This document shows positions 44,525 to 53,896 of a stretch of DNA of 64,000 nt, piece by piece. Position 1 is the first letter of the stretch; each line of letters begins with the position of its first letter. The stretch is from Winogradskyella eximia. GTDB taxonomy: Bacteria > Bacteroidota > Bacteroidia > Flavobacteriales > Flavobacteriaceae. The stretch covers positions 62,001 through 126,000 of the forward strand of contig NZ_QRDV01000004.1 in the NCBI RefSeq assembly GCF_003386165.1. Direction: 5' to 3'. The notes beneath the pieces are model-generated. The model made no database searches and was not told where the DNA came from. It saw nothing but the letters and a program-made list of their open reading frames with translations. Position numbers and translations under genes: made by a program.

Positions 44525-47500
44525 TTAGAAACCAAAGCCCATTCCAAAGGCTACTCTTGCTCCGTCCGAAGAATTAAATACGCCTAAATTTGCAGATAAT
44601 AAATCTATAGCATTAATAAAAAATCCACCACCATAAGCGTTATGCCATTTTTCTGATTGATCATCTTCAATCCAAACTCGTCCATAATCGAAGCCTCCAA
44701 AAACTCCTAGTTTAATAGGAATTAGTCTTGTTTTCATGTTATTAAAACTATATCTCAAATCTGTATTTTGGTAAAATGCATTCTTACCTGTAAAACGTTG
44801 GTTTCTGTAGCCTCGTAATCCATCTAGACCTCCAATTGAAGCGGCTTGGTAAAACTCAAAGCCATCACCAAAATTTAAATGGATTTTTAATTTAGTTGCC
44901 AAAACTAATCGTCCAGATTGGTTTAGTTTTCTTGCAAATCCTAAATCTGTAATGAGATATCCAAAACTACGATTGCTTACTTCTAAATTATCTTTATAAC
45001 CTGTTTCAATAGAGAATGTCATACCATTAGTTGGATAGGCTTTTTTGTCATAATTAGAATAAGTATATTTTGCATTTACACCAGCAAAATACTCTTCATC
45101 AAACACATAATTAGGTAATAAGGTGTTATCTGAAACATACCTATTACTACTATTCTGAATTTCATTGACTTCATAACTTATGCCAAAATTAATAAGACTT
45201 CCGCGTTTAGAATTCCAAATAAGTTGAGGTGTAAAACGAAGAATTCTAGTTTTTACTCTATTGTAATCCATGCCTAAATCGTCATCAGAATTTTCAGTCT
45301 CATTACCATATCCAAAGAAATTGACACTGTAGTTAGGGCTTTGAAAATGAGACTCAAATCCAAAATTTAAATTTCCAATAACATTAGCAAATTCACCATT
45401 ATAGTTTAATTCAAAACCATTGGTTGCAAAATAATATGCGGTTTTGAATTGATGTTGTGATGTAAACGGGTTTCGTTCAAATCCATAAACTGTATAAGTG
45501 TCTGTAAAACCTAATTTTAGTCCATCATCAGGATTAGCTCCTAATGTTGGAATGATTTGGTTGATGTTATTTTTTATTTTTCGATAATCGTAAACGTTAG
45601 TATTATAATCATCTGTTAATTTAATTCTTGCTTTTTGAGCATGCTTTAAATCGTTTTTCTTTGATTTGTAATCGTAAATGACAATGTTCTTACCATGTTC
45701 TACTTTATAGTCGTCATTATTCTGACCACCAATAAAACGTACTTTGATTTTAGAAACCTTTCCTTCAACTTCAAAACTGTCTTCATCATCTAAACCATAG
45801 ATCCAGATCTCTTTTGTTGTTTTAGGTTCATAAATTTTATGATGAAATCGGTCTTTATATGTGCCATCTTTTTTACGATATACTGACACTTCTACATTGC
45901 CATTTTTTAGAGCCTTAACATGTATGTAGTCATCTTTATTAGTACCCGTTAAAATGGCATATTTACTAATTAACTTTACATATCTATCTGAAATATTCTG
46001 AAGATTAGATCGTCTCTCTTTTAAAATATTTTTAATTTCAATAACGGTTTTAAAATCTAACTCTTTTGGGACGTTTTTAAAAGCTTCATCTATAACATCA
46101 TCAGTGATTTGAGATTGAATAGACTGTACTTGTTTATCCCAATCTAACTTATTGTAATCGGTAATAAATGCAACATCTAAAGGGAATCCAGACACATTAA
46201 ATCCTTTTACATCTTTTAGGTCAGATTCATATTTTCTAAATTTTCTTGCAGCAGGTATAAGTTTTACTCCAGCTCCAAATAAAAATCCATCAGACATTTT
46301 AGAAAAAGCCAAATCTCTATCTCTAGGTAAAGGTTTATAAATTGTTTTTCCGTTTTTTTCAAATACTAACCAACGCCATTGATCTTGATGTCTATCTGCA
46401 TCTCCAATTAGCATATCAAATAATCTTGCCTTTATAAATTCGTTTTCATCTATAATTTTAGATTCATCACTTAATACTTCATTGAGCATGTCTACCGTAC
46501 TGACAATCTCTCCTGTAAATTTTCCAGTTGCCAACTCTGTGTGTCCATCAGAAGGATGTTCTTCAAAGAGATAAAGTTCATCACCAAAATCTTCATTATA
46601 TAGTCCTAAGGCATTTTGTTTAGGTACATAATATAGTTTAGGATTTAGATGTGGCAGATTTATAGCATCTGATAAAGTGGCTATTGTAAAAGGTGCATAT
46701 GGATACGACCCTGAAAAAACATCTTCTAATAAAGCTTCTGAGGCTGTTTCTGTAAACTGACCTTCTACATATTGATCTTTAAAAATTGCAGCTTGCAAAA
46801 ATTGGTCTGCTTGTTTTTTCATTGCACGCATTACATATCGTTTTCCATTTGAAGCTTTTAAATGTAGTGTCTTAGATTGCGTACCTCCTCCTTTTCTAAG
46901 CGGTTCTAATCCTCCCATTAAAGTATCTAGGTCAACAACTTTAGCCTTAACATCTTTACTATAATCGTCGCGATATCTCTGTCCCCAAAGAAATTTATAA
47001 AAGCCAGATTTATCGGTGTCCTTTTTGTTATAAATGGAGGCACTTATAGAATCTAAATTTAGTTTGGGATATGCAACTTCAGTAATGCTTGTTGGTTTTT
47101 TTATTTGCTTATAAAATTCAACTTGATCTGAATTTGAATTAAAAAACTGAACATCTACAGCTTTGTTTTTATCTATATTTAATAAGGCGTAGCCAGAAAC
47201 TGAATGTCCATAATTGTTTGGATTACGCATTCTTATAGGAGTTGTCTTGGAACCAGAACCACTAATTATCTGAACAATATTATCAGCCTCTAAATATTGT
47301 AAGTTATGTTCGTGTCCAGAAAGAAAAATGACATTTTCATTCTGTTGGGCAGCTACGATGAGGTTTTTTCTTAATTCATTATAGAATGGATTAGATAAGT
47401 CAGCGTTAACCACGCCAGTTGTTGTTCTTAATACATTTTTAATAGTGCCTATAATAGGTAATGGTTTCATGTTTTCCTTAACTCCATAACGTCCATTGTG

Positions 47501-48190
47501 TGGACCATTACTATACATAGGATGATGTATGGCGACTAAAGTGACTTTTCCTCTTGCTTTCTTTATTTCACTCCTAAATTCGTCTAAAAAATCGGCTCTC
47601 GTTTTTAGTTCACAATCGTCGTTAATTGTTGGGTGATTATTCCAATTGGTAATATACCATTGAGAATCTACAATTAATAAAACGGTATCATCATTAAGAT
47701 TTATTTTCTCAATAGGGCAGCCATTTTCTGGTTGAAACGTGTTTTTGCCTAGAGCTTCTTCAACCATTTTTTCTTGTTGCTTTAAACCTTTTAAGCCACT
47801 ATACCAATCATGATTTCCTGGAATAAATAAAACTTTACCAGGAAATGTTTTAGCCACTTCTAATTGAAGGGTAAGCGCTTTTTTTGCAGCCTTAATAGCT
47901 TCGTCATCTTTTAGAGGAATACCTTTAGGATAGATGTTATCTCCAAGAAACAAAAGCAAATCATTTTCATCTGCTTTGTTAAATTGATTTTGTAGTTTAA
48001 CTAATGCTTTTGGTGCTGTTCCGTCTTCTTCAGGCTTACCTGCATCACCAATTAAAAAAATATTGGTTGTTTTGTTATTTATACCTTCAAGCTGTTTGTC
48101 TATAACATTTGCATTGTAGGGATTGTAAGTGGCACAACCACTAGCTATAAATGTGATTATAACTAAACTAATTAATAATTTTACCTTCAT
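44525..48190 (-). CDS. Outer membrane lipoprotein: metallophosphoesterase + kinase-like domain + BamA/TamA-like barrel
   Basis: This 1221-residue protein has a lipobox at ASGC (C19). A calcineurin-type phosphoesterase domain covers about 43-330: GDAG (48-51), GDN (83-85), GNHDW (125-129), HHPMYS and GHEHN (about 292). A kinase-like module (about 425-650) has Gly-rich KGGGTQSKTL (about 433), a Lys in YVMRAMKK (about 455), GDADRHQDQW (about 597) and DRDLAF (about 624), resembling the HipA/FAM20 catalytic layout. A surface-antigen beta-barrel follows (about 820-1221), ending GMGFGF. The function is unknown. It is the last gene of a three-gene operon. Confidence 0.85.
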   Translation of the reverse strand: MKVKLLISLVIITFIASGCATYNPYNANVIDKQLEGINNKTTNIFLIGDAGKPEEDGTAPKALVKLQNQFNKADENDLLLFLGDNIYPKGIPLKDDEAIKAAKKALTLQLEVAKTFPGKVLFIPGNHDWYSGLKGLKQQEKMVEEALGKNTFQPENGCPIEKINLNDDTVLLIVDSQWYITNWNNHPTINDDCELKTRADFLDEFRSEIKKARGKVTLVAIHHPMYSNGPHNGRYGVKENMKPLPIIGTIKNVLRTTTGVVNADLSNPFYNELRKNLIVAAQQNENVIFLSGHEHNLQYLEADNIVQIISGSGSKTTPIRMRNPNNYGHSVSGYALLNIDKNKAVDVQFFNSNSDQVEFYKQIKKPTSITEVAYPKLNLDSISASIYNKKDTDKSGFYKFLWGQRYRDDYSKDVKAKVVDLDTLMGGLEPLRKGGGTQSKTLHLKASNGKRYVMRAMKKQADQFLQAAIFKDQYVEGQFTETASEALLEDVFSGSYPYAPFTIATLSDAINLPHLNPKLYYVPKQNALGLYNEDFGDELYLFEEHPSDGHTELATGKFTGEIVSTVDMLNEVLSDESKIIDENEFIKARLFDMLIGDADRHQDQWRWLVFEKNGKTIYKPLPRDRDLAFSKMSDGFLFGAGVKLIPAARKFRKYESDLKDVKGFNVSGFPLDVAFITDYNKLDWDKQVQSIQSQITDDVIDEAFKNVPKELDFKTVIEIKNILKERRSNLQNISDRYVKLISKYAILTGTNKDDYIHVKALKNGNVEVSVYRKKDGTYKDRFHHKIYEPKTTKEIWIYGLDDEDSFEVEGKVSKIKVRFIGGQNNDDYKVEHGKNIVIYDYKSKKNDLKHAQKARIKLTDDYNTNVYDYRKIKNNINQIIPTLGANPDDGLKLGFTDTYTVYGFERNPFTSQHQFKTAYYFATNGFELNYNGEFANVIGNLNFGFESHFQSPNYSVNFFGYGNETENSDDDLGMDYNRVKTRILRFTPQLIWNSKRGSLINFGISYEVNEIQNSSNRYVSDNTLLPNYVFDEEYFAGVNAKYTYSNYDKKAYPTNGMTFSIETGYKDNLEVSNRSFGYLITDLGFARKLNQSGRLVLATKLKIHLNFGDGFEFYQAASIGGLDGLRGYRNQRFTGKNAFYQNTDLRYSFNNMKTRLIPIKLGVFGGFDYGRVWIEDDQSEKWHNAYGGGFFINAIDLLSANLGVFNSSDGARVAFGMGFGF

Positions 48191-48200
48191 AGATTCTTTC

Positions 48201-50540
48201 TTATTGCACAGCTTGTAAATCTTCTATGGTAAAAATATCTGATACCTTTTGAAGTGATTGATTGATGTCTACTCTAAGCGCTTTTATACCACTTGCACCT
48301 TGAAGCTCTTCTAACTCTAGTATTTCTATAGTACTTCCGATATAATTTTTGGCTTGTAAAAACTCAAAATAAGCTAAGTATTCTTTTTCTATAGCATTGC
48401 TAGAGTAGACTACAGCAAGTTTATGTGGTTGTGTTAAACGCTCATTTGTGTTTTTAATAAAGGCTTTATCGATTCGTTTTTTTATCATTTCGTAACGAAC
48501 ATTATATGCGCCATCTACATCAAATTGTTTTTCATCTATACGATAGCGAATTGTAATAGGAATATCATAAGCCAAAATTAACGACGCGACTTCTAATTGT
48601 AACGGAAATTCTTTTTGTTTTTCGTAATACATAGCCTCCATTTCGCAGGTAACCTGAAGCTGCCACAAGCGCAAGTTGTATAAAACAGTTGGATGATAAT
48701 TTAAATACTTTGTAATAGATTGCCCAATGTATAAATTGTGTTCAATACCATCTGTTTTAAATTTCTCAAAATAATGAGGGAAGATTTCTTGAGCCTTTAG
48801 TTGCTGTTTGTCTAAAAATGTAGACAATGCTTTGTTCCCTTTTTCAATGGTTTTGTCGTATTTTTTTCTGGCATCATAAATACTACTTGTTGTGTTATCT
48901 ATGGTGTTAATAAATTCATCTACATCATTACTGTTTTTAGAATTACTTTGAAAATGTTTGAATAAAGGAAAGAGCTGCTTCTCAAAAAATATATTAATTT
49001 CTTGCTCAGAATTGGTGTGGAAGTTTTCGTTTAATTCAAATAAATATTTGTCAATTTGAAAAATTAACTGTTCGTAAAAAGGTAGATTTATTTTAATTCT
49101 ATTTTTAAGTATGGCTTTACTTATTTCTAGCTGCTTGGTCAGATCTATTCTAATAGCCTCGTTTCTAGCATTAGATGAGCCAACGACATCTACTTGCCCA
49201 AAAAGAGGAACGACATCTTTGAAAACAATTTCATGAAAAACAGGGTTTTCTCCGTAGTTGCGTTCTTGGAGGTATTGGTTAGCTTCTTCTTCAAAACGCC
49301 ATTGTACTGAAGGATGTATAGCTGTACACTCTTGCTGTATTATGGCACTTATTTCATTTTGATACTCTGAAAATGTTCGTTTAGAATAACTTAAAATAAA
49401 CGGCATAATGGTATCTAACTTAACCATATTAATGGCGTTAAGTTGGTTTGGTTTAAAAGATGCTAGCTCTAAAATAAAACCTAATTCACCGTTAATAGGG
49501 ATGGGAATTAAAGCCACACTTTTTAACCCTTTTTGCAATAGAATTTCACTTAATCTGTTGCCTTTGCTTCGTTTATGGTAGGTTTCTACATTAGAAATAA
49601 TTACAGGTTTACAATCTTTAAATAGCGTATCTTTTATGTAAGTACAAGCATATTCATCGGTACATATGTCATCCTCTGGTAACAGAGTTAACATATCGAA
49701 GTTTCTATTAAAAGGAGGTATAATTCTATTATGCTCCACATTATAGCTTCCTAGTTGTAGATCTGGATTGTTAAATATGCGTCTTATGTCTTCAATTAAA
49801 TATTGAAAACTTTCGTTATTAGGTTCTATTAAGTGGGTTTTAAAGTCATCTATTCGTTCGTCTAATGATGTGTCAATTAGAGTAATTATGCCGAAGCCTT
49901 CAATGGTCCATGAATCTTTTGGGAAATATTTTTTCCAAATTTCAATATTGTTTGCATTTCTTAGTAACTCATCTAAAATATCATCAGTAATTTCAATAGC
50001 ACTTTTGTTTGGGTAGATGTCTAAGAAGTCGGCATTAAAAACAACGCGATACCGCTTTTTCTCACCATTTTTATTAGTAATGGATACGGTTTTAGGTCGT
50101 TCAAAATCTACATCAAATTTATAATGAATATTTAGTATTATAGCATATGTGAGCAAATCAAAAGAATCTTCATAATCTTTATAGAGATCATTAAAAATAT
50201 TATCTGTGATGGTTGAATTAATTATAATGTCCTCTAGTCTAGAACTGCAAAAAAATACATCATTAGAATAGGGAGTAACAGCTCCTTTTATTTCATTCTC
50301 AGTTAGGGCAGTTGGAAAAATGTAAGACATTAACTGATCTATAACTGGTTTGTTATTGAGGAAATCTTCAACTGAATCAGTTCCGGTTAACAAAATCGAG
50401 TGCTTGTCAAATAACTCTAAAGCTTGTTTGGCTTGCGTTTGAACAGCAATATTATTGGAATCTAATAAACGTTCAAACTTCTCCTTTAATAAGCGCAATG
50501 ATATAATTATTTTAAAGGGTCCTGTATTTTTATTTTTCAT
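48201..50540 (-). CDS. Large GAF-domain-like signalling protein
   Basis: This 779-residue cytoplasmic protein has no signal peptide. A GAF-like domain lies at about 235-395 (ending SVALIPIPINGELGFILELAS). A second conserved block WRFEEEANQYLQ...FKDVVPLFGQVDVVGSSNARNEAI (about 405-460) is followed by a long helical region, probably coiled coil. No kinase, cyclase or GGDEF motif was found. It lies between the phosphoesterase-barrel gene (10-base gap) and the HD-PycTM gene (21-base gap), which suggests a sensor role in one pathway. Ligand unknown. Confidence 0.72.
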   Translation of the reverse strand: MKNKNTGPFKIIISLRLLKEKFERLLDSNNIAVQTQAKQALELFDKHSILLTGTDSVEDFLNNKPVIDQLMSYIFPTALTENEIKGAVTPYSNDVFFCSSRLEDIIINSTITDNIFNDLYKDYEDSFDLLTYAIILNIHYKFDVDFERPKTVSITNKNGEKKRYRVVFNADFLDIYPNKSAIEITDDILDELLRNANNIEIWKKYFPKDSWTIEGFGIITLIDTSLDERIDDFKTHLIEPNNESFQYLIEDIRRIFNNPDLQLGSYNVEHNRIIPPFNRNFDMLTLLPEDDICTDEYACTYIKDTLFKDCKPVIISNVETYHKRSKGNRLSEILLQKGLKSVALIPIPINGELGFILELASFKPNQLNAINMVKLDTIMPFILSYSKRTFSEYQNEISAIIQQECTAIHPSVQWRFEEEANQYLQERNYGENPVFHEIVFKDVVPLFGQVDVVGSSNARNEAIRIDLTKQLEISKAILKNRIKINLPFYEQLIFQIDKYLFELNENFHTNSEQEINIFFEKQLFPLFKHFQSNSKNSNDVDEFINTIDNTTSSIYDARKKYDKTIEKGNKALSTFLDKQQLKAQEIFPHYFEKFKTDGIEHNLYIGQSITKYLNYHPTVLYNLRLWQLQVTCEMEAMYYEKQKEFPLQLEVASLILAYDIPITIRYRIDEKQFDVDGAYNVRYEMIKKRIDKAFIKNTNERLTQPHKLAVVYSSNAIEKEYLAYFEFLQAKNYIGSTIEILELEELQGASGIKALRVDINQSLQKVSDIFTIEDLQAVQ

Positions 50541-50561
50541 TTTTTTGCTTTTTAAGATATA

Positions 50562-51728
50562 TTAAGCAGGCATATTGATGTAGTAACTGTATATAAATGC
50601 TGCGGCCGAAATAATAATGCCGAACATAAAAACAGTATAAGTGATTCTAAGTAATTTGTATTTTCTATTAAGCACTAAACCTAAATAGTATAAATCTTTA
50701 GTAAGTGAATTATACAAAGTGTCTTCGTTATCCATTAAGTAGTCGATTCCCCATTCAAAATCTTTCAAACTCATTTTACTAAAATTACCAAAAAATAGAA
50801 TATTAGTTTTTTTCTCCTTAATCATTTCCTTTGTAATGGCTACATTAGATATTTTAGGTCGCGTAGATAATACAGATAGTACAACGGATGCCACACTAAA
50901 AAGCATTAAAATTAAAGTGGGATAGACTAAAAATAAATTTGATGGGTTGTCTAGTTTTGGAATTAAATTAGACAAGGCGATAGAAATAATTATGGCGTTT
51001 ACAGAGAGCAGTATGTTTGCTTTTGTATCTGCAATAGCACTTAATTCTATATGGTTTTTTAACTGTACGCGATACATCGTTTCTACACCTCTGCCAAACT
51101 TCGTTTTTTTGCTTTTTTTATTGGCTTTAGTAATTAGTTTATCTATTTTTTTTTGAATTTCTAACTGAAGAACCTCTTTTTTAGGTTGCCAATTCCTTTT
51201 TGCTGAATCAGTATAAAACGAATGATTTTTAAGAAATACTAGATTTTGTTTAGCCCATTCTAGTTCAGAAAAATTACTAGCATTTTTAGCGTTCATTTCC
51301 TGTAATAAATTTTCAGAAATGTCTAAGAATTTATCAGAAGCAATATGTCCACAGTCGGCATCTTTTATAATAGATTCTAATTTGTTGTTGGGTGCAACCT
51401 CGCTTTTTGTAGCTAAAATTAATTGCTCAATTTGGTTTAGTGTGTCTTCAGATATGTTTTCTTGGCTTAAATAAGCACGCGCAATCTTAACACTTTCTTC
51501 TTCATGGCCATTGTCTGTATTAATAAATCCAGTATCATGAAACCAGCCAGCAAGCAACAACGTTAAAGTTTCTTCTTCCGTACAATCTTCTGTATGCGCT
51601 AATTCTAAAATATAAGCAACAACTTGTCTTGTATGAATGGTGTTGTGATAATAGTTTGTTGAAGCCAACTGTTTATTTAGCAAATCCGCTACATATGTTT
51701 CAACATCGAGTAAAAGCTTTTCTTTCAT
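50562..51728 (-). CDS. HD phosphohydrolase fused to PycTM-like membrane domain
   Basis: This 388-residue fusion has an N-terminal HD domain (about 20-130) with H32, H64-D65, H75 and D123, the metal and catalytic set. The C-terminal part (about 215-388) is a Pycsar-effector/DUF5706-type domain. It begins YRVQLKNHIELSAIADTKAN and has two hydrophobic segments near 245-300 and a third at 355-380. In Pycsar defence, PycTM responds to cyclic pyrimidine nucleotides made by PycC. No nucleotide cyclase gene is adjacent here. It is the first gene of the operon. Confidence 0.83.
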   Translation of the reverse strand: MKEKLLLDVETYVADLLNKQLASTNYYHNTIHTRQVVAYILELAHTEDCTEEETLTLLLAGWFHDTGFINTDNGHEEESVKIARAYLSQENISEDTLNQIEQLILATKSEVAPNNKLESIIKDADCGHIASDKFLDISENLLQEMNAKNASNFSELEWAKQNLVFLKNHSFYTDSAKRNWQPKKEVLQLEIQKKIDKLITKANKKSKKTKFGRGVETMYRVQLKNHIELSAIADTKANILLSVNAIIISIALSNLIPKLDNPSNLFLVYPTLILMLFSVASVVLSVLSTRPKISNVAITKEMIKEKKTNILFFGNFSKMSLKDFEWGIDYLMDNEDTLYNSLTKDLYYLGLVLNRKYKLLRITYTVFMFGIIISAAAFIYSYYINMPA

Positions 51729-51879
51729 ATTACAAATTTACATTGTTTTAATAGTCGTGTAAAAAGATATTTACTATCATTTTTTATAAATGAAGGCTGA
51801 TGCAATTTGTTTTTAATCGCATTACTTGTGTAATTTAATGAAAAAAAAACTTTTTTGGGATTTCTAGAGATTACAAAAA

Positions 51880-51913
51880 AAAAGCCCTAATCATTTAAAT
51901 GATTAAGGCTTTT
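51880..51913. terminator. Palindromic hairpin, possible terminator
   Basis: AAAAGCC...GGCTTTT arms with TAATCAT/ATGATTA inside form a near-perfect 34-base hairpin with one mismatch, flanked by an A run and a T run. Confidence 0.7.
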
Positions 51914-51915
51914 AA

Positions 51916-51930
51916 GTGGAGTCGGAGAGA
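51916..51930 (-). repeat. Partial copy of the ssrA 3' end (15-base direct repeat)
   Basis: GTGGAGTCGGAGAGA is identical to 52075-52089, the 3' acceptor/T-arm end of ssrA, 159 bases away. The copy then diverges. Integrases often use the ssrA 3' end, so this may be an attachment-site scar. Confidence 0.55.
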
Positions 51931-52003
51931 TTAACTTCGTTGTTCTCTAGTGAGTCCCATCCTGTAAATGTAACTTCCTGTCCTTTCAGTCCAGATGTTT
52001 TAA

Positions 52004-52046
52004 AACAACAAAGTGCAATCAAGTAAACTTGTTGCACTTTGTTGTT
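52004..52046 (-). terminator. ssrA terminator hairpin
   Basis: A perfect 15-base stem (52004-52018 with 52032-52046) lies 30 bases past the ssrA 3' end, with a TTTT run following on the minus strand. Confidence 0.8.
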
Positions 52047-52075
52047 CTAAAACGTAACGAAGTTACGCTTAATTG

Positions 52076-52468
52076 TGGAGTCGGAGAGAATCGAACTCTC
52101 GTCCAAACAAGTAACCAAAAGGCTTTCTACACGTTTATTCTTTTCTTGGATTTTTGACTAAAAGCTGGTTAAAGACAACCCACTTTTAGCTTAGCTTCTT
52201 AATCTCGAAAAGGCATCAAAGCACTACCTAATCTTAGTCAATTTTTACGATGCCTCAAAAAAGAACGCCATTAACCAAGGCTTTCTGGAGACATTTAGCC
52301 TTCCTACCTAGTAGGAATGAGCACGAATCTTACTATAATTCAGATTATGCAGCTAAAGCGTAGTTATTCTCGCCGTTTAAAATTTGGTCTAGCCTTTTAC
52401 GTGTCTCAATGCCATTACACGACGTGCTTACCATCTAATTAATCTCGCTGTCAAAACCAGTCGACCCC
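52076..52468 (-). ncRNA. ssrA: tmRNA (ssrA), tag GENNYALAA
   Basis: On the minus strand the 5' end reads GGGGTCGACTGGTTTTGACA and the 3' end ...CTCTCCGACTCCA; the seven-base acceptor stem GGGGTCG/CGACTCC pairs with one G-T pair, and the T arm GAGAGTTCGATTCTCTC is clear. The tag reading frame (52374-52345) encodes G-E-N-N-Y-A-L-A-A-stop, typical of Bacteroidetes. The last templated base is the discriminator A; the full CCA is not encoded. Length about 393 nt. It rescues stalled ribosomes. Confidence 0.95.
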
Positions 52469-52492
52469 ATTTTTAAATGATAATAATATTTT

Positions 52493-52573
52493 GGGCGTTA
52501 CCTTATTAGGTTGGGCTTTTCGCTATATCTTTTACCTCAAAAAGCAAAAGGATATTGCTACAATCCCTAACGC
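52493..52573. repeat. Structured repeat-like element, GGGCGTTACC...CCCTAACGC
   Basis: Ends GCGTTA (52495-52500) and TAACGC (52568-52573) are inverted, with an inner GCTATATCTTTT / AAAAGGATATTGC pair. It starts 25 bases upstream of the ssrA 5' end. From memory, very similar units recur between genes in Flavobacteriaceae; only this copy is in the window. Confidence 0.55.
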
Positions 52574-52822
52574 ATCAAACCAAGAAACAGTAATATAATT
52601 TCAAGGTCTGCAAAATTACTAAAAATAGTAATGCAAATGCCATACCAATCTTGTTTTCTATGTGTTTGCAGAAATTGTGTCAGTATTTATTCAAAATCTA
52701 ACAAATATGAAAATGTATTTATAAGAACATCATAAATATATCAGGTTAATTTAAGTATAAAACCTAAGGTAATTAGATAAGTGATATAGCATGTGTTTTT
52801 AATAAAAAATCGATTTAAAGTG

Positions 52823-52830
52823 TAATTTTG
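52823..52830 (+). promoter_or_regulatory. -7 promoter element of the EamA gene
   Basis: TAATTTTG matches TAnnTTTG. It overlaps an upstream in-frame TTG at 52828, which shows that the real start must be the ATG at 52858. Confidence 0.65.
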
Positions 52831-52857
52831 CGGACTTCAAAACTAAACCATGTACAC

Positions 52858-53727
52858 ATGATAAAACCAAGAATAGCACTAGCGGTTGGCATTATTTGTA
52901 TTTCAATATTTCCAATATTAGTTAAGTTAAATTTAACTCCAGGACTTATATCAGCGTTTTATAGAATGGCTATTGCATCGGCAATTCTATTGCCTTATGT
53001 TCTTATTACAAAACAGTTTAAAGTTACCTCAAAAAAAGCATGTTGGTTGGCCGTAATTTGTGGTGTTGTTTTTGGGTTAGATGTAGGTGTTTGGAATATA
53101 TCCATACAACAATCAACAGCTACTCAAGCTACATTGTTAACCAATTTATCACCAGTTTGGGTAGGTATTGGTGCGTTTTTATTTCTTAAAGATAAACCAA
53201 AACGTAATTTTTGGATGGGTACTATTGTAGCAATCATTGGCATGGTGCTTTTAGTTGGTTTTGATTTGTTTATCAATTTCGATTTTAATCTGGCTTTCAT
53301 CTTTGGTATCCTGTCAGGTATGCTTTATGCCGTTTATATGCTTACAAGTAAAAGAATTTTGGGTGAAATGGAAGTCATGACTTTTATGATAATTAGCTTG
53401 TTGTCATCAGCTTTAGCTTTAGGTACGCTCAGCTATTTTTTAAACGAACCTTTTACTGGATTTTCAGATGCAGGTTGGTTGGTTTTAGTTATTCAAGGTC
53501 TTGTTTGTCAACTTTTGGCTTGGTTACTTATTAGCTATGCTACCAAGCATATGCGAGCAACAAGAGTTTCAGTGAGTTTATTAGGACAAGCTGTGCTAGC
53601 CTCTATTTTAGCTTGGTGGTTTCTCGACGAACAGGTGTCCATACAAATGGTAATTGGAGGTATTGTGTTGTTATTAGGGATTAGACTTACATTTTATGAA
53701 AAACCTTTGCATAAGCTTAAAGCTTAA
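52858..53727 (+). CDS. EamA/DMT-superfamily membrane transporter
   Basis: This 289-residue protein has ten hydrophobic segments and duplicated EamA domains (GLISAFYRMAIASAILLPYVL; VSVSLLGQAVLASILAWWFLDEQVSIQMVIGGIVLL). It is probably a metabolite exporter of unknown substrate. The start at 52858 is preferred because a promoter -7 element covers the upstream TTG. It is not closely similar to the DMT protein at 17774-18616. Confidence 0.82.
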   Translation: MIKPRIALAVGIICISIFPILVKLNLTPGLISAFYRMAIASAILLPYVLITKQFKVTSKKACWLAVICGVVFGLDVGVWNISIQQSTATQATLLTNLSPVWVGIGAFLFLKDKPKRNFWMGTIVAIIGMVLLVGFDLFINFDFNLAFIFGILSGMLYAVYMLTSKRILGEMEVMTFMIISLLSSALALGTLSYFLNEPFTGFSDAGWLVLVIQGLVCQLLAWLLISYATKHMRATRVSVSLLGQAVLASILAWWFLDEQVSIQMVIGGIVLLLGIRLTFYEKPLHKLKA

Positions 53728-53896
53728 AAGTATTTGGTATTATTTTAAATATGAGTTATCTATAAATATGGATTGTAGCATTTGTTTTATGTAAATGAAA
53801 TTTTGATATAAACATTGATGTATTCGTGGCAGAATGAATTAATAATTTATTTTTACAAAATCTTAATTTCAGAATAACATAATTATAATAACAGCT

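Larger units (their letters stand above)
51729..52075. other. Intergenic region downstream of ssrA
   Basis: This is the gap between the HD-PycTM start and the ssrA 3' end. It contains a bidirectional hairpin (51880-51913), a partial copy of the ssrA 3' end (51916-51930) and the ssrA terminator hairpin (52004-52046). About 120 bases next to the HD-PycTM start hold its promoter region; no clear -7 element was fixed. No gene is seen. Confidence 0.6.
52469..52857. other. Intergenic region between ssrA and EamA gene
   Basis: This 389-base gap holds a repeat-like structured element (52493-52573) directly upstream of ssrA, about 240 AT-rich bases with nothing recognised, and the EamA promoter (TAATTTTG, 52823-52830). 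Confidence 0.6.

Noticed and set aside
50562..51728. Calling the HD-PycTM gene a Pycsar defence system outright
   Set aside because: No PycC-type nucleotide cyclase is adjacent and the neighbours are a GAF-like protein and a phosphoesterase-barrel protein; only the effector-like domain is seen.
51931..52000. A tRNA gene next to the ssrA 3' copy
   Set aside because: The minus-strand sequence has a T-arm-like end but no matching acceptor, D-arm or anticodon arm.
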